Positions 1 to 9,990 of a stretch of DNA of 64,000 nt are shown here, in pieces (positions within the stretch are counted from its first letter, which is position 1; each line of letters begins with the position of its first letter). The DNA is from Kapaibacterium sp044224925. Its GTDB lineage: Bacteria; Bacteroidota; Ignavibacteria; Kapaibacteriales; Kapaibacteriaceae. The translations under genes and the position numbers were made by a program. The stretch is taken from the NCBI GenBank assembly GCA_044224925.1, contig JBGAJM010000001.1, positions 744,001 through 808,000 of the forward strand, given 5' to 3'. A model generated the notes under the pieces. The model saw nothing but the letters and a program-made list of their open reading frames with translations, ran no database searches and was not told the origin of the DNA.

Positions 1-1175
1 GGGTCGTTCACGGCAAGCGCACTGTTCTTCTTGTAGGCGCGTGCTGCGAGCATCATGAAGAGTCCGGCGAAGAAGACCCATCCCGTCAGTTCCTGCCAAC
101 CGAACATCATGCCTTCGGATCCGCTCACATGGCCGACGGCGGGCAAGATGATCCAGGCAAGGTCGATGTAGTGCGAGATCAGGATGATGATGGCCGCTGC
201 GACCAGGATGTTCGTCTTGCGCTTCACGTCTTGACGGAGCAGGACCATGAACGGGACGATGAAGTGCATGATCACCAGGGCGATGCCCATGTACTGCCAA
301 CCATGTGTGGTACGTGCCGTGAAGTACACGGTCTCTTCCGGAAGGTTCGCATACCAGATGATGAAGTACTGGGAGAAGGCGATGTACGTCCAGAACACAC
401 TGAAGGCGAACATCAGCTTTCCAAGATCATGGAAGTGCTCTTCGCGAATGAAGCCCTTGAGGTGACCGGCACGATAGAGTGCAACGGTCATCAGGGTGAT
501 CACCGAGATGGCAGCCACGAAGTGTCCTGCGAACGTGTAGACACCGAACATCGTCGAGAACCAGTGTGGTTCGAGCGACATGAGCAGGTCGAACGAGCAG
601 AACGAGATCGACAGTGCATAGATCAGCACCATGGGTGCCGCAAGCTTCCAGTTCTTTTCCGTTGGCGTGTGATCGCCCGGCATACTGTCTTGCTTGATCG
701 AGTTTCCAACGATCACGCGATACATGCCGAACCACAGCAAGGCATAGAGGGCAAGACGGACGATCAGGAACTGTGTGTTCAGATATCCGGCCTTATGGAT
801 CAAGATCGGATCGGTGAGGGCCGACTCATGCGTCCACTCATAGATCGAGGAATGCGAGAACAGGTTGACGATCACCGGCAGGAAGCCCAACAGCATGAAG
901 GGCACCATTCCGGCGAAGTTCTCGGCGATACGACGGATGGAAGAGCTCCAACCGGCGCGTGTAAGATACTGGAGCGCTGAGAAGAAGATCATGGTCACAC
1001 TGATACCGGCAAAGTACCAGAAGCCCAACAAGTAGTCTCCCATCATGCGCTGAAGTCCGCCACCCACAGCATAGGCAGCGCCAAGACCGACGGCACCGAG
1101 AACGGTGAGGATCATGCCGTAGCGCTGGATCTTTCCGATCAGCGGCGAGGAACCAAGATTGACCAATTGTGACAT
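1..1175 (-). CDS. actF: Alternative complex III subunit ActF, NrfD-like membrane quinol-binding subunit (3' end cut by window edge)
   Basis: Integral membrane subunit of the quinol:cytochrome c oxidoreductase called alternative complex III, a paralogue of ActC. About 391 codons are visible and the frame stays open to the left edge, so the C-terminus is missing. The protein starts MSQLVNLGSSPLIGKIQRYG and has many hydrophobic helices, for example around MILTVLGAVGLGAAYAVGG and FWYFAGISVTMIFFSALQYL, with short charged loops. The ATG at 1175 lies 18 nt after the actE stop, as expected for the last gene of an actA-F operon. Identity rests on position in a complete act cluster and on the helix pattern. 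Confidence 0.9.
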   Translation of the reverse strand, partial: MSQLVNLGSSPLIGKIQRYGMILTVLGAVGLGAAYAVGGGLQRMMGDYLLGFWYFAGISVTMIFFSALQYLTRAGWSSSIRRIAENFAGMVPFMLLGFLPVIVNLFSHSSIYEWTHESALTDPILIHKAGYLNTQFLIVRLALYALLWFGMYRVIVGNSIKQDSMPGDHTPTEKNWKLAAPMVLIYALSISFCSFDLLMSLEPHWFSTMFGVYTFAGHFVAAISVITLMTVALYRAGHLKGFIREEHFHDLGKLMFAFSVFWTYIAFSQYFIIWYANLPEETVYFTARTTHGWQYMGIALVIMHFIVPFMVLLRQDVKRKTNILVAAAIIILISHYIDLAWIILPAVGHVSGSEGMMFGWQELTGWVFFAGLFMMLAARAYKKNSALAVND

Positions 1176-1193
1176 AGAGCGTCCCTTCTTGCC

Positions 1194-1856
1194 TTATTGA
1201 GCAGAGCCCGTGGTGGAAGAATTTGAAGCAGCCACGGTCGGAGCGTTGCTGTCTGTTCCCTCTACGCCTTGCAGCGTGCGCAAGTAATAGATGATGGCCC
1301 ACCGATCTGTTGGCGAGATCTTGTCGGCATAGCTCGGCATCAAGTTCTGTCCGGCACTCACGATATGGAAGATGCGAGCGTTCGACAGAGCGGCCGTCTG
1401 TTCGCGCGTGAGATCGGGAATGCCCGGCCACGGTCCGCGTTCGACCACTTTCGAATTGCTCTTGGCATCGTAGCCGTGACATGGTGAGCAGAAGACGTTG
1501 AAGCGATTCTGTCCGCGCGCCATCAGGAACTCCGTCTCTTCAAGACGAGGATTCACGTTGAACGTCTCCGCCTTGTCCACGTCGCCCATTCCAAGCGGAT
1601 ACACCGTCGATCCCCTTGCCACCGTGCCCTCCATCGGGTCGCGTTGCGTTCTGCCATCGGAGAAGAACTTGCTTCCCGATTGCGGAATGGCCTTGAACTG
1701 GTGGTCCATGTTCGGCAGGAACTCCACGGGTGCTTGATCACTGAACCATGTGATCTTCCCCCAAAGTACCATGACGATGAAGACCGAAGCGGCTGCTCCG
1801 AGAACGATCCAGAGGATCGGCAGTTTTCTGTTCGTATCGCTCATGCTCTGCGCCAT
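1194..1856 (-). CDS. actE: Alternative complex III subunit ActE, membrane-anchored monohaem cytochrome c
   Basis: Periplasmic c-type cytochrome of alternative complex III that passes electrons toward the oxidase. The 220-aa product has one N-terminal membrane helix (about residues 12-33) and one haem c motif, CSPCH, near residue 123. A Met likely to be the distal ligand occurs in the segment QNLMPSYADKI. The C-terminus is Ser/Thr/Ala-rich. An in-frame ATG at 1841 (MSDTNRK) is an equally plausible start because neither has a strong ribosome-binding site. It sits between actD and actF. Confidence 0.93.
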   Translation of the reverse strand: MAQSMSDTNRKLPILWIVLGAAASVFIVMVLWGKITWFSDQAPVEFLPNMDHQFKAIPQSGSKFFSDGRTQRDPMEGTVARGSTVYPLGMGDVDKAETFNVNPRLEETEFLMARGQNRFNVFCSPCHGYDAKSNSKVVERGPWPGIPDLTREQTAALSNARIFHIVSAGQNLMPSYADKISPTDRWAIIYYLRTLQGVEGTDSNAPTVAASNSSTTGSAQ

Positions 1857-1876
1857 CTCTGCGTAGTGATCAATGG

Positions 1877-2406
1877 TTATGCTGTCACGGTATGCACGTT
1901 CTGTGCGCCGAGACCCTTCAAGAAGGTTGCCGTCTGTTCAGCCGAGAATCGATCGTCATCCGAATCGATCGTGACCACGAACGTGTCATCGGTGGCCTTC
2001 TTGAAGCTTTCGTCGTTCTGATAGCGGTTATACCATGTGGGCAGTTGACACAGACCAAAGAGTCCGATCACCGTCATGATGGCCGTACCGAGAATGGACA
2101 ATTCGAAGTCGATCGGAATGGAGAACTGCCAATCGAACAATCCCTTTCCACCGATGTTGAGCGGATAGTCGACGGCACCGGTCCACCACTGCAAACCGAG
2201 CGCAGTGGAGAGTCCGCCACACAATCCCAGGAACGAGATGTAGGTGATGATCGACCGCTTGATGCCCATGGCCTTGTCCAGTCCGTGCACGGGATACGGC
2301 GTGTGGATGTCCCACTTCCGATACCCTGCCTCGTTGATCTTCTGGGCGGCCGTCATGATCACGTTCACATCTTTGAATTCGCCGATAACGCCTGCTGGTG
2401 TACTCA

Positions 2407-2407
<1 letters not shown>
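1877..2407 (-). CDS. actD: Alternative complex III subunit ActD (DUF3341)
   Basis: 176-aa membrane subunit of alternative complex III. The N-terminal half (to about residue 55) is soluble and opens MSTPAGVIGEFKDVNVIM; it is followed by two hydrophobic helices (about 58-82 and 105-130) with the family stretch PIDFELSILGTAIM between or in them. The length fits DUF3341. Its ATG overlaps the actC stop by one base (TGATG), which indicates translational coupling. Family members are thought to be structural and no cofactor motif is visible. Confidence 0.93.
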
Positions 2408-3825
<1,418 letters not shown>

Positions 3826-3861
3826 GTGATGATCCTTTGTTCCGAGTGCTCAGTGATCGAA

Positions 3862-6800
3862 TTAAGAGTGATGACCGGCAGCTTCACCTGCCATTGACCC
3901 AGCGATGTTGCGAACCTTGGCCAGATACGTCACGCTCGGACGTACGTTGAGTTCTTCGAGGACCGTGAAGCCACGCTCGCTGGCCCGTGCCTTTGCAACG
4001 CGACTCTTGGGGTCGTTCATATCGCCGAAGATGATGGCGCCGGCCGGACATGCTTCCTGACATGCGGTGACGGCTTCGCCATCCAGCACGCGTGCACGAC
4101 CGTTGTCCTTGGCATGCCACTTCGCCTCGTTGAGACGCTGCACGCAGAACGTGCACTTCTCCATGATCCCGCGCATGCGAACCGTCACCTCCGGATTGAA
4201 GGCAAGGTCGAGCGGTGTGCGCTGATCGGTGTTGTAGTTGAGGAAGTTGAAGCGACGGACCTTGTACGGACAGTTGTTCGAGCAATACCGTGTACCAACG
4301 CAACGGTTGTACGTCATCTCGTTCAACCCTTCCGGACTGTGCGTAGTGGCCGCAACCGGACAGACATTCTCGCACGGTGCGTTCTCGCAGTGCTGACAGA
4401 GCATTGGCTCCACCACCGTGTTCGGATTCTCCATATCGCCCGTGTAGTAGCGGTCCAAGCGGATCCAGGCCATTTCGCGACCCTTCATCACTTGCTCCTT
4501 GCCGACCACCGGAATGTTGTTCTCGCTCTGACAGGCCACGATACATGATGAGCAACCGGTGCACGACGACATGTCGATGACCATTCCCCACTTGTGTCCC
4601 TTGTACTCATACTCGGACACGATGCTCAGCGGCTTGGACTTGCTGTTGTTCTTGCTTCCGTCTTCACGCGGGAAGTGCTCGTGGAGATCTTCCACCTTGC
4701 CGCCCTTCACGTCGTTCAACGTGAGTTGCTTTGCGATCTGGCGTTCGCCACGACCGTCGTCGAGCGTGTGGTGGTTCTGCGTGACGGCAACGCGATGACG
4801 TTCGCCGTTCTTCACAGCGATCTCGACCGGTTGATACGATGTGGTGTGCCCTGCCATGGCAAGTGCATACGTGTTCGCGCCAACGTTCGCATGGACGGCG
4901 CCGCCTTCGGTCTTGCCATAGCCAAGCTGCGTGACGATCACATCGTCAGCCATGCCCACCTGCACCCATACGGGAAGGTCGACAGCGCCATGCTTCGTCG
5001 TTACGGTGATGACCGATTCGTTGGCCTTGGCAACGGCCTTTGCATCCGTGCTGGCAGCAACACCAAGTGCAACGGCTGTCTTGGCGCTCATGAGGGCAAC
5101 ATTGTCCCACGTGATCTTCGTCACCGGATCGGAGAGCTCTTGCAACCAACCGTTGTTGGAGTACTTGCCATCATACAGTGCAAGCGACGGGACCGTGACG
5201 ATAACACGTCCCTTGGCCGACGTGCCCGCAGGGAGCGAACTGCCGGCGGCAATGTTCATCGTTGCGGTGGACGTGACCGGTGCAACGGGCTTGAGGATGC
5301 CATCCTGCAACACCTTGCTCCAACCTCGCTCGCCTGCGCCGGCGGCCGTGAGCGCTGCATTCCAACGAGCCATGATGTAGTCGTAGTACGAAGTGACAGC
5401 ATCACCAAAGGCGGCAGGGTTCACCCGCTTTGCCACCGTGATGAGCGTGTCCTGGAACGAAGCCATGCCTTCGTTCAACGGAGCGATGGCGGGCTGTTGA
5501 ACGGAAAGCGTTCCGTCGTAGCACACCGCATCACCCCACGATTCGAGCCAGTGCGTGGCCGGAAGGCTCACGGCACAAAGCTTCTTCGATGTCTCGTCTT
5601 CGTAGAGATTGCAGGCAACACGCACCGGAACCTTCGCAAGTGCTGCGCGGAACCGACGGTCTGCCGAATATTCTGGATTGGTATTGTCGAACACCACCAC
5701 ATGCACCGAACCCGATTCCATGGCCGCAACAGCGGCTTCGATCGCGTCGGCCTTGATGCCGCTGTATGGCAGCACGCAGGCAGGATCGAGTGGACGTCCG
5801 GCACCGATGTTGCCGAGTGCTTGATTGATGTTCACGCCGATCGCATGTGCGCGTGGCGAGCAGGCATCACCGACCATGACGATGCTTGCGCCGTTCGCAG
5901 CCTTGAGAGCAGCAGCGGCTTCGCGCGCGGCCTTCGTGGTGGCGGCATCGGCACTGCCGGCCAGGTCGGAACCCAAGAGCGTTCCCGAGACCACGTTCTG
6001 TTCGAGCACGGCAAGGAAGGCATCATGTTGGGAAGGATGCAAGGCAACGCGGACGTCGGCATTCGCACCGGTGAGGGTGTAGGCCGCTTCGACGACGATC
6101 ACCTTGCTCATGGTTGGCGAGCCGGGCTCCGGCGCACGACGTGCGGCGAACCGTCCGGTGTGATGCAAGGCCAGCTTATCGGTACCAAGGAAGTCGGATC
6201 CGACGCTGACGATCACTTCTGCTTTTCCAAGGTCGGCAACGAGTTCACCATCGATACCGAGCACGGCCTTGTTGGCGCGCGCCTGATGATCGCAAACGAT
6301 GGCTGGAAGCGTTACGAACGACATGTTCGGAACGTTCGCCGTGACGTCGCGCATCAGGGCTTCGTATGATGGAGAGCAATGCTCGTCGATGAAGACGACG
6401 ACGTTCTTTCCGGCAGCCTGCGCATCCGTCACGCCCTTCGTCAGTTGCGTGATGGCGTTCTCGTAGGAGGTGGGCGCAGTGTTCACGCGTGCACGACGCA
6501 TGCGGTCCGGATCGTACAACGACAGCAACGACGCCTGCATCTCTGCATTCGCCGTTCCGCAGTTGCTCGGATGAAGTTCATTCCCCTTCACCTTGATCGG
6601 ACGTCCTTCGCGACTCTTGATCAACGAACCATAGGCCACGTTGCGATGCGAATAGACCGACGCATAGTATTGCGGGAGTCCGGGAATGAAGTTCTGATGG
6701 GACTTCACCGTTGGCACAAGCTTCTGATCCGGCCTGCGGCAGGCAGCAGCTGTGAGCGCCATCGATGCCGACACAAGGGCCATGAAGCCACGTCGGCTCA

Positions 6801-6903
6801 CACTGCTATCGAAGACAGGCGCGGCAGTCACGCCGTCGACGAACTCTCCCGACGCACCTTCGCGCGTCTCCGCAAGTTCATCGATGCTCTTCCAGAGTTT
6901 CAT
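3862..6903 (-). CDS. actB: Alternative complex III subunit ActB, molybdopterin-oxidoreductase-like and 4Fe-4S ferredoxin fusion
   Basis: About 1013 aa, peripheral subunit of alternative complex III. The first about 750 residues resemble a molybdopterin oxidoreductase fold; in studied complexes this domain lacks the Mo cofactor. The C-terminal domain resembles four-cluster ferredoxin subunits, with visible motifs CTGCSSCIVAC, CQHCENAPCENVC, CVGTRYCSNNC and CTFC...CQEACPAGA. A twin-arginine-like segment SRRGFM followed by a hydrophobic stretch lies near residue 36, consistent with Tat export. The frame is open upstream to 7065, but I chose the ATG at 6903 because it lies just after actA and begins the family-like MKLWKSIDEL. 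Cluster binding is inferred from cysteine spacing. Confidence 0.95.
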   Translation of the reverse strand: MKLWKSIDELAETREGASGEFVDGVTAAPVFDSSVSRRGFMALVSASMALTAAACRRPDQKLVPTVKSHQNFIPGLPQYYASVYSHRNVAYGSLIKSREGRPIKVKGNELHPSNCGTANAEMQASLLSLYDPDRMRRARVNTAPTSYENAITQLTKGVTDAQAAGKNVVVFIDEHCSPSYEALMRDVTANVPNMSFVTLPAIVCDHQARANKAVLGIDGELVADLGKAEVIVSVGSDFLGTDKLALHHTGRFAARRAPEPGSPTMSKVIVVEAAYTLTGANADVRVALHPSQHDAFLAVLEQNVVSGTLLGSDLAGSADAATTKAAREAAAALKAANGASIVMVGDACSPRAHAIGVNINQALGNIGAGRPLDPACVLPYSGIKADAIEAAVAAMESGSVHVVVFDNTNPEYSADRRFRAALAKVPVRVACNLYEDETSKKLCAVSLPATHWLESWGDAVCYDGTLSVQQPAIAPLNEGMASFQDTLITVAKRVNPAAFGDAVTSYYDYIMARWNAALTAAGAGERGWSKVLQDGILKPVAPVTSTATMNIAAGSSLPAGTSAKGRVIVTVPSLALYDGKYSNNGWLQELSDPVTKITWDNVALMSAKTAVALGVAASTDAKAVAKANESVITVTTKHGAVDLPVWVQVGMADDVIVTQLGYGKTEGGAVHANVGANTYALAMAGHTTSYQPVEIAVKNGERHRVAVTQNHHTLDDGRGERQIAKQLTLNDVKGGKVEDLHEHFPREDGSKNNSKSKPLSIVSEYEYKGHKWGMVIDMSSCTGCSSCIVACQSENNIPVVGKEQVMKGREMAWIRLDRYYTGDMENPNTVVEPMLCQHCENAPCENVCPVAATTHSPEGLNEMTYNRCVGTRYCSNNCPYKVRRFNFLNYNTDQRTPLDLAFNPEVTVRMRGIMEKCTFCVQRLNEAKWHAKDNGRARVLDGEAVTACQEACPAGAIIFGDMNDPKSRVAKARASERGFTVLEELNVRPSVTYLAKVRNIAGSMAGEAAGHHS

Positions 6904-6946
6904 ACGGTAGCCTAGTAGATGATGTTCAAGTGTTGAAATCGGTCGA

Positions 6947-7699
6947 TCAATAGTGACACGAGGAGCAATTCTCGGGTCCAACTCCCGCCTGCTTGGGCTG
7001 CGGGATGCCGTGTACCTGTTGTGCAGGGACCGGACTTTGACCAAAACCGTACGACGGGACAACAACGGGCTGTACGGCCGCGATCTGCGCAGCGCGCAAC
7101 GGCTTGTACAGGAACGTCGAGTCCATCATGTTCTTCTGATCGATCTTCATCCCCGTGAAGATCCCGGAGATCGGACGGGCACCAACGATGCGTGACTCCG
7201 GATTGCGGTGGCAGTCCAAGCACCAGCCCATGCTGAGCGACTTGTATTGCGAGACCACACCCATCTCTTCGACCGGGCCGTGGCACGACTTACAGTCGAT
7301 CTGCGCACGGATATGTCGCGAGTGATTGAAGTGCGCATAGTCCGGTACCTTGTGGATCCGCACCCATTCAATGGGTGTTCCCTTCTCATAGTTGTCGCGT
7401 ACGAGCTTCAACTTTGGACTCTCATTGCGCACAACGGTATGACAGTTCATACAGGTCTGTACCGATGGGACAGGCGAGTGTCCGGAGACCTCGACGCCCG
7501 CATGGCAGTACTGACAGCTGATCTGCGTGTACCCAGCGTGCACTTTGTGTGAGAACGGAACCGGTTGCTGCGGTCGGTAGCCGACATCAGCAACGTCATT
7601 GCGGACTCCGAAATACCCGATAAGGAAGACGCAGAGCGCTACCGTTCCGGCAACCGCCCCGCCAACCTTCACTCCCATGTCGAATCGGCGTGAGAACAT
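6947..7699 (-). CDS. actA: Alternative complex III subunit ActA, pentahaem cytochrome c
   Basis: 250-aa membrane-anchored multihaem cytochrome c. There is one N-terminal helix (about residues 13-31) and five CXXCH motifs: CQYCH (62-66), CMNCH (83-87), CKSCH (136-140), CLDCH (160-164) and CSSCH near the C-terminus. Five haems is the known count for ActA. It is the first gene of the act operon; a promoter-like element lies 26-56 nt upstream, so actA-F may be transcribed separately from the upstream cta genes as well as with them. Confidence 0.95.
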   Translation of the reverse strand: MFSRRFDMGVKVGGAVAGTVALCVFLIGYFGVRNDVADVGYRPQQPVPFSHKVHAGYTQISCQYCHAGVEVSGHSPVPSVQTCMNCHTVVRNESPKLKLVRDNYEKGTPIEWVRIHKVPDYAHFNHSRHIRAQIDCKSCHGPVEEMGVVSQYKSLSMGWCLDCHRNPESRIVGARPISGIFTGMKIDQKNMMDSTFLYKPLRAAQIAAVQPVVVPSYGFGQSPVPAQQVHGIPQPKQAGVGPENCSSCHY

Positions 7700-7724
7700 T
7701 CACCACCCTTTTAAAAAAGACCCG

Positions 7725-7755
7725 CAAATATCCGAAAAGATGTTCACCTATTCAA
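7725..7755 (-). promoter_or_regulatory. Candidate Bacteroidota-type promoter for actA-F
   Basis: On the minus strand a TTG (7755-7753) is followed after 20 nt by GATATTTG (7732-7725), one mismatch from the TAnnTTTG -7 element. It fills the only sizeable gap in the respiratory block. Confidence 0.4.
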
Positions 7756-7976
7756 CGTGAGGCAGCGCGCATCTTACGCACAATGACCACGATGAAGGCA
7801 GAAAGGATGGAAAGCGGCACCACCAGCATGAACAACACGCTCATGGAGTAGGAGTCGCCAACCGATGCATTCGCCGAACCCTTGGTGAAGTTGTCGGAGC
7901 AGCTCGGACAAGCCTGCAGCACCGACGTCGAGACCAACAGCACGGGAAGCAACAACAACGTCAGTTTCATCTTCAT
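7752..7976 (-). CDS. Small exported CPSC membrane protein of the oxidase-ACIII cluster, function unknown
   Basis: 74-aa product not assigned to a family. An N-terminal hydrophobic signal (MKMKLTLLLLPVLLVSTSVL) is followed at once by ACPSCSDNF, so the first Cys could be a lipidated residue or half of a CxxC metal or thiol site. A second helix (about residues 46-66) ends in a basic cytoplasmic tail, VRKMRAASR. The ATG at 7976 overlaps the DUF420 stop (ATGA), which supports this start over a longer open frame upstream. Its place after SCO and DUF420 suggests a role in oxidase or cytochrome maturation (inference). Confidence 0.75.
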   Translation of the reverse strand: MKMKLTLLLLPVLLVSTSVLQACPSCSDNFTKGSANASVGDSYSMSVLFMLVVPLSILSAFIVVIVRKMRAASR

Positions 7977-8410
7977 AGGAACCACCGATAGAGCATGAAG
8001 TAGACCAACACCCCGGTGACCGAAACGTAGAGCCAGATCGGATACGTGATCTTGGCGATCCGTCGGTGCCGGGCATCCATTCGTTTCAGTCCGCGGAACA
8101 ACGTGATGCTCGCCAAGAACGGAACCGATGCCGCAAGGATCACATGCGTGATCAGGATGCTGAAGTAGACGATACGCCACGCCCCCTGCCCCTTGAACGG
8201 CGTGTTCCACGACCCCGTCGACTCGTGCAACCACCACTTGTGGAGGAGGTAGCACGCCAAGAACACGATCGACACACAGAAGGCAATGATCATGGTCATC
8301 CGATGCCGCTCGATCTGCCGCCGCTTGATGAACTGCAGACCCACCGTCAAGAGCACGGTGCTGATCGCATTCAGAGTGGCATTCACTGCCGGCAATTCGT
8401 CCACGTTCAA
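7973..8410 (-). CDS. DUF420 membrane protein (CtaM/YozB-like, oxidase maturation)
   Basis: 145-aa polytopic protein with about four membrane helices and the family pattern of His residues near helix ends (HRMTMIIAFCVSIVFLACY, then LLHKWWLHES, then THVILAASVPF). DUF420 proteins include CtaM, needed for maturation of haem A-type oxidases in Firmicutes. The gene overlaps the SCO stop on one side and the 74-aa gene start on the other, so it is tightly coupled with copper delivery. The family call is confident; the exact role is inferred. Confidence 0.88.
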   Translation of the reverse strand: MNVDELPAVNATLNAISTVLLTVGLQFIKRRQIERHRMTMIIAFCVSIVFLACYLLHKWWLHESTGSWNTPFKGQGAWRIVYFSILITHVILAASVPFLASITLFRGLKRMDARHRRIAKITYPIWLYVSVTGVLVYFMLYRWFL

Positions 8411-8994
8411 AGTCCCCGCAACACAGTTTTCAATCTCGCCACTTCAGCCGTGTCCGCGCTGTCGAAATAGTCTCGAATTCTCATCTGATCATCCACCAAC
8501 ACGAAACGCGTACTGTGCATCGACGGATCGGTCGGCTCCATCACCGTGAAGCCCCGCACGGCAAGAGCTCGCATACTGTCCGTCGGCATCCGCACGAACG
8601 TCCATGTCCCCTTCCGCGCTCCGAACCGCTCCGCATAGGCGAGCAGCTGCTCTTGCGTGTCGTTGTCCGGATCGGTGGTGATCGAGACGAATCGGATCGT
8701 CGACCCGAACTCCCGCTGCAGTTCTGCCTGCACGGTGTTCAAGGCCGGACACACAGACTCGCATGACGTGAAAAAGAACGATGCCAACCAGAACCGACCT
8801 TTCATCGACGTGGCCGCAAAGGGCCTCCCCTGCTCATCCACACCGTGAAACTCCGGCACATCGCGCATCGGTCCGCGCAACTGTACCGTTGTGTTCGACG
8901 CATCCGCGCCGCCTTGCTCCTTTGGCTGCTCACACCCTACAAGAATGATGAACAGGGAGGCAAGGGCGAATGGTCTTAGCGCGTGTATGCCCAT
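8407..8994 (-). CDS. SCO1/SenC copper chaperone lipoprotein for cytochrome oxidase CuA site
   Basis: 195-aa thioredoxin-fold protein. The start at 8994 gives a lipoprotein signal ending in LVGC, with a Shine-Dalgarno-like GGAG upstream. The copper site is visible as CESVC (CxxxC), with the conserved His in MHSTRFVLVDD further on. SCO proteins load or reduce the CuA centre of subunit II, encoded in this cluster. It overlaps the COX4-like stop by 19 nt and DUF420 by 4 nt. Confidence 0.93.
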   Translation of the reverse strand: MGIHALRPFALASLFIILVGCEQPKEQGGADASNTTVQLRGPMRDVPEFHGVDEQGRPFAATSMKGRFWLASFFFTSCESVCPALNTVQAELQREFGSTIRFVSITTDPDNDTQEQLLAYAERFGARKGTWTFVRMPTDSMRALAVRGFTVMEPTDPSMHSTRFVLVDDQMRIRDYFDSADTAEVARLKTVLRGL

Positions 8995-9287
8995 GACTCC
9001 AAGAAGTTCAAGGCGAACGACATCACGCTGAACAGGAACACCGGCACGTAGACGAAGAATCGCAACATCGGGTGATCGAACTTCAAATGCATGAACACCC
9101 ACATCACGGCGATCACCTTGACCACGGCGATCGCAATTCCGATCGATACGTGAAGGATATCACCTGGTGTTCCCCACTCATGCGGGAAATCAAAACTGGC
9201 AGCGCCAACGGTGAGCAGTGTGAGCACTGCCAGCGCGTAGAACACCTGCATATACGACTTGATCACATTGCCGTGGTCATGACCCAT
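8976..9287 (-). CDS. Cytochrome c oxidase subunit IV-like protein (prokaryotic COX4)
   Basis: 103 aa with three membrane helices, visible around YALAVLTLLTVGAASF, VSIGIAIAVVKVIAVMWVFM and FFVYVPVFLFSVMSFAL. The motif VIAVMWVFMHLKFD is typical of prokaryotic subunit IV (COX4_pro). The ATG at 9287 (MGHDHGN) is preceded by AGGAGTT, better than the upstream in-frame codon at 9308. It lies directly after ctaE. Confidence 0.9.
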   Translation of the reverse strand: MGHDHGNVIKSYMQVFYALAVLTLLTVGAASFDFPHEWGTPGDILHVSIGIAIAVVKVIAVMWVFMHLKFDHPMLRFFVYVPVFLFSVMSFALNFLESWAYTR

Positions 9288-9329
9288 AGGAACTCCTGAT
9301 TTCAACAAGAGTGAAGGAATTGTTTCGTA

Positions 9330-9962
9330 TCAATGATGAACCGCTGCACCCGCTGCCGCATGATATGGGATCATGAGATAGAGGGCCGGGAAAATGAAGA
9401 TCCACATGAGATCCACAAAGTGCCAGTAGAGACCGAGCGTCTCCACTTTCACAGGATGGTTGTAGCCGCTCTTCGTGAACGACTTGAGCCACATGAAGAT
9501 CATCGGGATCACTCCGCCGATCACGTGCAACGCGTGGAAGCCCGTCATCAGGAAGTAGAAGGAGAAGAAGAGCGTGTGATGCTCCTGACCCGGGAACAGT
9601 CCATCATGCCACTTGCCGCTGTACTCGAAGTACTTCACGATCAAGAAGCCGAAGCCGCCGAGGATCGTGAGACCCAGGAACAAGCGGAAGTTCTTGACGT
9701 TGCCCTTCTCGAGATTCAGGATCGAGAGCGCCATCGTGAGCGAGCTTCCGATCAGAATGAAGGTGTTCGTCAGCGCCATCCACACGTTCAAGTGATGACT
9801 GCCCTCTCCGAACACCGTGTAGTTGCTGTTGCGCAACACAATGAAGGCACCAAAGAAGCCCGTGAAGAACATGAGTTCCGATGCAAGGAAGGCCCACATG
9901 GCCAACTTGCCCATGGGGATCTTCGTCACCGGCTCATGCGCCAGATTCATTGCTGAAGACAT
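9330..9962 (-). CDS. ctaE: Cytochrome c oxidase subunit III
   Basis: 210-aa membrane protein with about five helices, the usual short bacterial form of subunit III. Recognisable segments are KLAMWAFLASELMFFTGFFG near the N-terminus, with the conserved Glu, and TGFHALHVIGG, with the family His residues. YWHFVDLMWIFIF near the C-terminus is the standard subunit III signature. It lies between ctaB and the COX4-like gene. Confidence 0.96.
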   Translation of the reverse strand: MSSAMNLAHEPVTKIPMGKLAMWAFLASELMFFTGFFGAFIVLRNSNYTVFGEGSHHLNVWMALTNTFILIGSSLTMALSILNLEKGNVKNFRLFLGLTILGGFGFLIVKYFEYSGKWHDGLFPGQEHHTLFFSFYFLMTGFHALHVIGGVIPMIFMWLKSFTKSGYNHPVKVETLGLYWHFVDLMWIFIFPALYLMIPYHAAAGAAVHH

Positions 9963-9990
9963 ATGTCACCCGAAATGGTACTGATACTGT

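Noticed and set aside
838..1482. Minus-strand frame spanning the actE/actF boundary
   Set aside because: It overlaps both act genes out of frame and has no family features. The actF frame is continuous from 1175 to the window edge.
4594..6369. Long plus-strand open frame (591 codons) across actB
   Set aside because: It is antisense to actB, whose frame has clear 4Fe-4S motifs. The antisense product is low-complexity and Arg/His-rich, as expected for a mirror frame in GC-rich DNA.
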